Of a stretch of 64,000 bases of DNA, positions 56,895-64,000 are shown piece by piece; positions within the stretch are counted from its first letter, which is position 1; every line of letters starts with the position of its first letter. This DNA is from Imbricaverruca yamaguchii (Eukaryota > Arthropoda > Thecostraca > Neoverrucidae): positions 1,812,501 to 1,876,500 of the forward strand of contig JAOTOL010001620.1 of assembly GCA_034440575.1 (NCBI GenBank). Direction: 5' to 3'. Position numbers and translations under genes: made by a program. A model generated the notes under the pieces. The model did not search any database. It had not been told where the DNA came from and saw only the letters and a list, made by a program, of their open reading frames with translations.

Positions 56895-57266
56895 GCGGCT
56901 GGGACTCGGGCTGGGACTCGGGCTGGGACTCGGGCTGGGACTCGGGCTGGGACTCGGGCTGGGACTCGGGCTGGGACTCGGGCTGGGACTCGGGCTGGGA
57001 CTCGGGCTGGGACTCGGGCTGGGGCTCGGGCTGGGACTGGGGCTGGGACTCGGGCTGGGACGGGCTGGGACTCGGGCTGTCGGGCTGGGGCTCAGGCTGG
57101 GGCTGGGACTCGGGCTGGGGCTGGGACTGGGGCTGGGACTGGGGCTGGGACTCGGGCTGGGGCTGGGGCTGGGGCTGGGGCTGGGACTCGGGCTGGGACT
57201 CGGGCTGGGACTCGGGCTGGGGCTGGGGCTCGGGCTGGGGCTCGGGCTGGGGCTCGGGCTGGGGCC
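56895..57266. repeat. minisatellite, 12-bp unit GGGACTCGGGCT with variants
   Basis: Continues the preceding array in phase, with ACTCGG replacing GCTAAG. The right half mixes GGGGCTGGGGCT, GGGACTGGGGCT and two short deletions near 57060-57080. The two arrays clearly share an ancestor. Confidence 0.96.
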
Positions 57267-57360
57267 GCGCGCCGTCGCCCCTGCCGACGCAGCAGGAGCT
57301 GCCGCCCCGCCAGAGCCGCCGGTCTTCACAGGCGCGACATTGCCGCAACTCGAATGGCCG

Positions 57361-57892
57361 GCTGCCGTGGACGGGCCAGCTGGTGTGTGTGTGGTGGGGG
57401 TTGGGTGTGGGGGAGACTGGCAGGTTGCTGTGGACAGGCCAGCTGGTGGTGGTGGTGGGGGTTGGCCGGCTGCTGTGGACAGGCCAGCTGGTGGTGGTGG
57501 TGGGGGGCTGGCCGGCTGCTGTGGAGAGGCCAGCTGGTGGTGGTGGGGGTTGGGTGTGGGGGAGACTGGCAGGCTGCTGTGGACAGGCCAGCTGGTGGTG
57601 GTGGTGGGGGGCTGGCCGGCTGCTGTGGACAGGCCAGCTGGTGGTGGTGGTGGGGGGCTGGCCGGCTGCTGTGGACAGGCCAGCTGGTGGTGGTGGTGGG
57701 GGAGCTGGGGCTGCTGTGGACAGGCCAGCTGGTGGTGGTGGTGGGGGCTGGCGGCTGCTGTGGACAGGCCAGCTGGTGGTGTGGGGGTGGTGTTGGTGGT
57801 GGTGGGGGGGGCTGGCCGGCTGCTGTGGACAGGCCAGCTGGTGGTGGGGGGGGGGGCTGGCCGGCTGCTGTGGACAGGCCAGCTGGGTTTGG
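57361..57892. repeat. minisatellite, about 45-60-bp unit, about ten copies
   Basis: Each unit contains GGCTGCTGTGGACAGGCCAG, CTGGTGGTGGTGGTGGGG and an optional GTTGGGTGTGGGGGAGACTG insert, with length variation in the (GGT)n part. Confidence 0.93.
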
Positions 57893-58487
57893 GGTTTCGC
57901 TACGGTAACCGTGAGGTCGACCCAAGTTGGTTGACTTGGCCAGATTCGTACAGGCGGACACGGATCCAGGTTAGCCGGCTCAGGCCAGATATAGGTCAGT
58001 CGGCACAGGCCAGGCTAGGTCAGTCGGCCCAAGTCGGGCCAAGTTGGGCAAGACCAGCGGGCTCGGTCGCAGCACCTGCTCGTGACTCGCGAAACACTTC
58101 ACTGCGTGCTTTATCACCCCCTCCCTCTCGTTCCCCCTCCATCCCGGGGTATCCCCAGTAGATGTTTGAAGTAATTAGTCGCACCAGCACGTTCTACACA
58201 GGATTACATAATTCCAAAGTTGAACAAATAGCTGCAGAATATCTCAGCTTTCAACAGGCATCTGTGCTATGCTAGCTAAAACGTCGCAAGGCGAGCCATT
58301 GCTATTCATATCCGATCTTGTTCCAAAGGGTGCGCCAATAATAGCTTCCAGCGACAGCTCATACATCTGTTGAATCGGGTGCATAGCCCCTTATTGTGTT
58401 CAATAGTTCGACAGAGACGTGCCTGCATCGGCCAACAGTCGGATTGCCCAGCCGAACAATGTCGAGCCTGATGCTATCTGTTTCAAC

Positions 58488-58880
58488 TGTCGTAGTCTCC
58501 GCACCGACCGTCGCAGTCGCGATACCGACCGTCAGTCACTATACCGACCGTCACAGCTTTGGTACCGACCGTCGCAGTCGTGGTACCGACTGCGACGGTC
58601 GTAGTACCGACCGTCACAGTCACGATTCCGACCGTCACAGCCCCAATACCCACCGCCATAGCCCCGGTACCGACCGTCACACCCCCGGTACCGGCCGTCA
58701 CAGCCCCGATACCGGCCGTCACAGCCGCGGTACCGGCCGTCACAGCCCCAATACCCACCGCCATAGCCCCGGTACCCACCACCACGGCCCTGACACAGAC
58801 TGCCTGACAGCCGCCCGATACATACCGACCGTCACACGCCCCGGCACCGGCCGTCACAGCCGCGGCACCGCCGTGCCAGC
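58488..58880. repeat. minisatellite, 21-bp unit (CCGTCACAGCC + CCGGTACCGA), about 18 copies
   Basis: Units are variable: CAGTCGCGATACCGACC, CAGCCCCGGTACCGACC, CAGCCCCAATACCCACC. An inverted internal stretch (TACCGACTGCGACGGTCGTA) lies near 58585. Two further diverged units near 58820-58880. Confidence 0.93.
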
Positions 58881-60340
58881 CGGTGCCACCCACCGGGTAA
58901 CCCCTGACGGCGCAGTAACGCTATGCAGGATACGGCGGCCCGGCACCAATAACACCGCGCTGGGACGTCGGGGGCGGGGGGCGGCGGCGGCGGCGGCGGC
59001 AGCGGCTGGGGTGGGGCCGGGTCGCATTGCATCACGTTCGTCGCGGCGGCAGCCGACGCCGCGCCGCGCCGCTCTCGCCTCCCCACTCCTGTCTCTCTGC
59101 CCTCGAGATTGGAAGCCACTTCTGCCTCCCATCATTGAGCGTCAGGCACTCTGCCCCGACTCAGATCCCTGTACCCTGGAGTTTGGAAGCCACCACGCCC
59201 CGCCCCTGCCCCCGCCCGCACCGTCCGGATCGGGAGTCGCGCTCATCGCTCTACGCCCACACCGGGCCGCTATTGTTCCTCAATCCCCCAGCTGGGAAGT
59301 CACTGCAGTCTCTCAACTTGCCGGACGAAGTATTTCCCGCGACTCTGGTCTTCCAAGGTGGACAACTGTGTGCAATGTGTGGCACGTGTTTTCTAGTTTA
59401 AAATTCGCTGCCGAGCGGAAGATCTATCCTCATTATTCCGTGGCAAGCGCAGGGCACACGCAGCCCTGAAGATCAGTTCCCCAGCTGGGGAGTGTTTTCA
59501 GCCATGGGTATGTTTTCTATGGAGGTGGAAGATCCGCGGAAATATTTCGAGGACAACTCCTTTTAAAAATCAGATTTCAGACGCATGCGATCGAAGTCAC
59601 CACAGATTTTCAACTTCCTTCCCCAAATTTTCAAAGACGAATACACCCCTACGTCGAACGCTTGATACTTCAGCTTGTATATGAGTTCAAACATGGCGAC
59701 TAGCTCACACGCGCAGACAAAACTACAATTCGTGTAAGCCGGCCCAATGGCGACATCTCCAGACCACATCCGGTCCATTCTGTGCCGAATGAGGGGCGGG
59801 GGCGGGAGCAAGTCCAACCGGATGTACACTGGTCTGCAGCTAAACATGTACATAATGAGCCTGTCGACGAAGTCGCCGGTCTCTGAGAACTCATGTCTGG
59901 ATATGATGGGAGCGAGCTGGGCACTCAGGGGTGCCTACGGGCTCTCAGGAATATCTACAACAGCATGGAGATCCTAAGCACTTCAGTGTCCTCGGGCGCC
60001 CGAAGTAGTTCCTATAGGCACCTTGGAGTGTCTCTGAACCGCTGGGGATGAGCACCTGGGCTACTTGAGTGCCTGATGAGTGTCGGCGGGTGTCTGGAGC
60101 AGCCGCAGGTGCGATGGAGTGCGACTGGGTGCGATGGGGTGCGATGGGGTGCGATGCTGCGATATATTCTGGAGACTAGCGCACGAGCTCCGCTGCCGAC
60201 TGAAGTGGCCGGTGTGGGCGATACGAGCCGAGCGGCCCGCACCGACACGCCGCACGCCGCCGGCCGGCCACCGGCCACCTGCAGCATTTGTTATCGACGT
60301 GTGTGAGTCATTAGTCACAGCTGGGATCGGACGCGCGCCG
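58881..60340. other. GC-rich patch with (GGC)n, then unique sequence
   Basis: A (GGC)n tract lies near 58978-59000. The rest holds no recognised gene. About 60112-60160 repeats GTGCGATGGG in tandem (four to five units). Confidence 0.4.
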
Positions 60341-60607
60341 GCAGTCGCCGACGGTCGCCAGTCGCCGACAGTCGCCGACAGTCGCCGACAGTCGCCGACA
60401 GTCGCCGACAGTCGCCGGCAGCCGCCGACAGTCGCCGGCAGTCGCCGACAGTCGCCGACAGTCACCGACAGTCGCCGGCAGTCGCCGACAGTCGCCGGCA
60501 GTCGCCGACAGTCGCCGACAGTCGCCGACAGTCGCCGACAGTCGCCGACAGTCGCCGGCAGTCGCCGACAGTCGCCGACAGTCGCCAGTCACCGGCAGTC
60601 GCCGGCC
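60341..60607. repeat. minisatellite, 10-bp unit GTCGCCGACA, about 27 copies
   Basis: Units differ mainly at GACA/GGCA. Period 10 opens all three frames on both strands. Confidence 0.97.
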
Positions 60608-61400
60608 GTGCCGCACAATGTCCGGAGGGAAAATAGCTGGGCGCGACGGAAAACTCAACCGCTCCGGTGACGTCGGGCGCCCGGTCGAACCTCCTGATTC
60701 GCGGCGAGCATCGTGTGAATGCAGGCGGCGGTGGAAACTGGTTTAGAGAAGGGGACCTCGAATATAGAAGAAGAAAAAGAAGAAGAGAGGGAGTGCTGAT
60801 TCTTTCCTAAAATAGATCACTTGATGTCTGGAAGCGACATTCCCAGGAAAGAAATAAGTGAAAATTACACTCACGTGGGTAGCATACGTTTGTATGTGTC
60901 GAAAAAGGAGATATTTTGACACACGCAACCGTTTTTTATTTGGTTGTTATTAATTGGGCTTTACGTCAAGCAGACTTGAAGCCAGCATAGTGATGGACAT
61001 TGAAGCAACTTTTAAGTCCCTTCTAGTTTCATATCCTCTCCCACATAATGACCCAAGTGTCTGAAAATGCCTTTCATCCGTCAATGCAATGGACAGGCCA
61101 TAGAGTTCAGGATATCAACAATGTCGCAGCGAATTAGTGTCGGTCTTTCCTGCATGCGTCACCTACACCGCAGACTTTGATCTACTTTGATTACGTGTAC
61201 ACGCTCGACGCCGTGTGACACAGTACGGGGCTTGCGAGACAATTGGTGGGGATAGCGGTATCCACAATTCATCAACAGACCAGCAGGTTGTTTGTCGGCA
61301 ATTTTCCAGCCATCACCACTTCCCCCATCATTTAAAATGAAGTGTGCAGGATAGTGTGACTAACAGTTATGCCAACAGGGAGGCTCTTCGGCTGCACCTG

Positions 61401-61414
61401 GTTGTCATGGAAAC
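61401..61414. promoter_or_regulatory. RFX X-box-like palindrome
   Basis: GTTGTCATGGAAAC matches the X-box consensus (GTNRCC, spacer, RGYAAC-type) bound by RFX factors, which regulate ciliary genes. This is a single motif with no linked gene seen. Confidence 0.3.
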
Positions 61415-62741
61415 GCTTCTTGTTTGTCGTGCGGGGTTGGCGATTGGACTGGCTAGAACAGGTCAGACCAGGCTGGACTGCAAGTACTTCGGACGATGTA
61501 TGTAGATCTTTCGTAGTCGTGCCGTTGACGGCCTTGGCCATCATCGATACGTTCACATTTTCACTGAATTACTGGTTCTGCTTGTTCAGCCATTCATTCC
61601 CTGTTCGTTGATTTTCCAATCTGCTACATTATGTCAGAGCCGCACCACGTTCGTGGGAATCGACTCAAAAGCAGATCATAGTGACTGGGATTATTACTCG
61701 GTACTACTGCGTGGCAAAGGTTCAGGTACAAAGTACAGCAACAAAGTACAAAAAGATAAAGTATGTTGTATTGTGCCATTTTTTGGTGACTATGAAGAAA
61801 CGCTGCTGTGCGATATTTCTGATACGTGAAATCAAGTCAGACACTGACACCCAATCTTTAAGTGAAAAATTCGGACATTTCCCTTAAACGAAGTCTCCCT
61901 GGAGTTTTATATTGTTCTTATGGAATATATTTACTTGGTAATTACGGTTGTTTGCTCCGAGAATATGTTCCTAATTATACTTGGCTACAAAAACGAGTGA
62001 TTTTAGCAGGAACGATCTTTATCATAGAAGAATCGTATTGCCCGTATAAAAAAATAATAGGTCGCCTCAATCACATGAACAGTCCACTTACCCAAACTAC
62101 GCCCAAGAAGCCGAATGCCTGCAACTATAATGAGCTACTCATCCCGGAGTACCAAAACGAAGCATTATGACCAACGACGGACGAAATGCTCTGTACCTGA
62201 ATAAACACGCGAGTGTGTTTACGTGCACGCGGTGAGGACAACTGTCGTAATCGCCCGGCCGTGGCATGCGTGCGCGCGAACGCACACGAACGGCAACGAC
62301 CGCGATTGAAACTGAAGTTGATCGCGAGGTCGACCGACCAGCGGCGGCGCGGCGCCCGCGCGAGCCCCACATCAGTGTGGTGTCGTGCGGCTCTCCTGCC
62401 GTCACCACATCAGCGTCACTGACGTGAACAACGAGCAGACACTGGCCACGTCACAACCACACCGTAAATGCCAGGCCGTGTGGTGTGCACCCGCGACAGA
62501 TCGGCACAGCATGTGATCCGGCGGATCAGCTGTGATTCGACTGGCCAGGCTGGCCGACGACAGCGGCGGCGGCGCGCCGCGGTCGTCGCATTCTCGCGCA
62601 AAAGTGTGCCGCCCGCACTGCGGCGGCGCCAGGTACGGCCGCCGGCCGCCGGCACGGTGTCTGCGTATATAATCACATAATGCTATATACACACCAATTA
62701 TGATTGGGAACATATTTTGGGAGCAACCCACCGTGATTACC
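61415..62741. other. unique sequence and a CpG-rich patch
   Basis: About 62220-62660 is CpG-rich with overlapping frames on both strands and no domain. The earlier part holds nothing recognised. Confidence 0.4.
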
Positions 62742-62829
62742 AAGTAGACAAATTCGGTTTTTCGGTTATTTGAGCTTTAGGGTGCATCAACTCTGTTCGG
62801 TCATTCAGCGTCCAAAGTGAACATATTTG
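62742..62829 (-). mobile_element. SL50 element with degenerate 15-bp duplication
   Basis: The insert is 58 bp (62757-62814). The flanks AAGTAGACAAATTCG and AAGTGAACATATTTG agree at 11 of 15 positions. Tail, TCGA-like TCAACT, GGTCAT and AGCGTCC follow the family order. Confidence 0.7.
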
Positions 62830-62889
62830 ATATGAACCATATATAACTCCAGGGAGACCTCGATCTAAAGGAAATGGCAGACTTTACAT

Positions 62890-62940
62890 GGTTATTGTGG
62901 TTTAGGGGAGCATCGACAGTGTAGGCCATATAGCGCCCAT
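62890..62940 (-). mobile_element. SL50 element
   Basis: The plus strand reads TTATTGTGGTTTAGGGGAGC, then ATCGACAGTG, then GGCCATATAGCGCCCAT. The loop is well preserved. The flanks (AGACTTTAC and AGACCTTTT) match only weakly. Confidence 0.72.
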
Positions 62941-63036
62941 AGACCTTTTCCCTTAAAAATCAGGCCCGGCGACCGGCGAACTCCCCCCCCCCCGCTGCCG
63001 CCACCAGCGCGACGCTGGGAGCAGGACGGTCGCGGT

Positions 63037-63044
63037 GACGTCAC
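63037..63044. promoter_or_regulatory. perfect CRE in a CpG-rich patch
   Basis: TGACGTCA flanked by GC-rich sequence and a C homopolymer upstream (about 62985). Motif-level evidence only. Confidence 0.3.
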
Positions 63045-63261
63045 AGCCCCGACAGCGGCGTGCCAGGGCGTGACGGCACGTGTCTCGGTGGCTGGCACGG
63101 CGCGCGGCCGGCCGGCCGCCGGCAGACACTTCTGCAGCGCCAGTGTCCCAGGTCAGGCATGGTCCGCGGGGACAGCCGACTCTCAGAGCTCGAGACCAAC
63201 CGCTCGAGGTACGAGATTTGTAGCGGTCCGAATGAAGATGACGCTTCGAACGGATAAGCGT

Positions 63262-63266
<5 letters not shown>

Positions 63267-63344
<78 letters not shown>

Positions 63345-63362
63345 TATATATATATAATATAA

Positions 63363-63412
<50 letters not shown>

Positions 63413-63452
63413 TATATGCATATATACATATAGACGTATACATACATATGTA

Positions 63453-63506
<54 letters not shown>
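63267..63506. repeat. long (AT)n microsatellite with short interruptions
   Basis: Three AT blocks separated by AATATAAAAAATAT and by GCATATATGCATATATACAT plus TACATACATATG-type sequence. Confidence 0.95.
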
Positions 63507-63739
63507 GTGTGTGCATGCATATGCAGCCTTATCTACATTAAAAAATATTTTTGTACATATTTATAGCAAATTGTATATCATTACGGGGATCAGGTCGGTT
63601 CGCATGACGCAAGGCGCAGCTGACTAGTTGGCGACATCAGGTAGCTTCAGCACTGAGTTTCAGGCTCAATGACACTGGGAACACGCGCTGCTGCTGATGC
63701 ACTCCGGGGCCGTAACCCCCTGGCCGGCCTGCTGGGCGG

Positions 63740-63990
63740 AGCCTACCGGGCGTGGCCTCACAGCTTCGGTGAAGAGGCGTCACGGCCAGGGGTCCTCGAC
63801 AACAAGGCCGGAGACCGCAATGGGTGGGCGGGGCTCACCCCGGTGCAGCAGCTGGATCCCCGACAGCAAGACCAGAGTCCCTCAAAAGACGGGCGGGGCT
63901 CACCCCGGTGCAGCAGCTGGATCCCCGGCGGCGGAGCCCAAGTGTCCTGCAAAGGTGGGCGGGGTTTGCCGTCCTGGTGAGCGCAGGCCA
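63740..63990. repeat. 65-bp GC-box repeat, 2-3 copies, reaching the window edge
   Basis: GGGCGGGGCTCACCCCGGTG and GCAGCAGCTGGATCCCCG recur at 63826 and 63891. A partial GGGCGGGGTTTGCC lies at 63957 and a diverged copy near 63749. The repeated GGGCGGGGC is an Sp1/KLF-type GC box. Confidence 0.85.
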
Positions 63991-64000
63991 CGCCTAAGCA

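Noticed and set aside
55488..57329. A 613-codon minus-strand frame and long plus-strand Gly/Leu or Ala/Gly frames
   Set aside because: Most of their length is the 12-bp array read as Ser-Pro, Leu-Gly or Ala-Gly repeats. A silk- or collagen-like protein is not supported because all frames are open.
60937..60975. A further SL50 copy (ATTGGGCTTTACGTCAAGC)
   Set aside because: Only the tail side resembles the family; loop and left arm are absent.

Overview
This is gene-poor nuclear DNA of an animal, most likely an invertebrate and perhaps an arthropod. The evidence is tRNA-headed SINEs with target-site duplications, a non-LTR retrotransposon relic, about twenty unrelated minisatellites, CpG-rich islands without visible CpG depletion, and no bacterial or viral gene organisation. 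I cannot name the species. Nearly every long open frame lies in a tandem repeat and is not a gene.

Layout: 1-5.1 kb holds a SINE with a perfect duplication, a 21-bp minisatellite and a 1.7-kb array of 19-bp units. 5.4-13 kb holds three SINE copies, a 49-bp array built of promoter-like motifs, and 18-, 21- and 17-bp arrays. 13-24.2 kb is mostly unique DNA with hairpins, islands, SINEs and several very short retro-insertions. 24.9-27.1 kb holds 28-bp and 14-bp arrays. 27.1-36.6 kb alternates CpG islands with unique sequence and a 22-bp array. 37.6-40.2 kb holds two adjacent 14-bp arrays followed by the largest CpG island, which contains the one convincing coding exon (minus strand, 39433-39549, unknown product). 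40.7-41.9 kb holds two short retro-insertions, a LINE C-terminal relic and a long inverted repeat. 43-55 kb is mainly unique DNA with CRE-rich patches, E-box arrays and old duplications. 55.5-60.6 kb is a succession of GC-rich minisatellites. The end carries two more retro-insertions, an AT microsatellite and a GC-box repeat cut by the window edge.

The most interesting signal is a family of discrete retro-insertions only about 50-60 bp long, which I call SL50 for convenience. Six copies have clear flanking duplications of 13-16 bp and a seventh has a degraded one. Each is a stem-loop (six-pair stem, 20-22-nt loop) plus a short A/C-rich tail. The same stem-loop forms the 3' domain of SINE families with at least three different tRNA-like heads, with compensatory base changes in the stem. 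It also lies about 60 nt past the stop codon of the LINE relic. The simplest reading is one LINE reverse transcriptase that recognises this RNA stem-loop, SINEs that have captured it, and minimal copies made of the recognition element alone.
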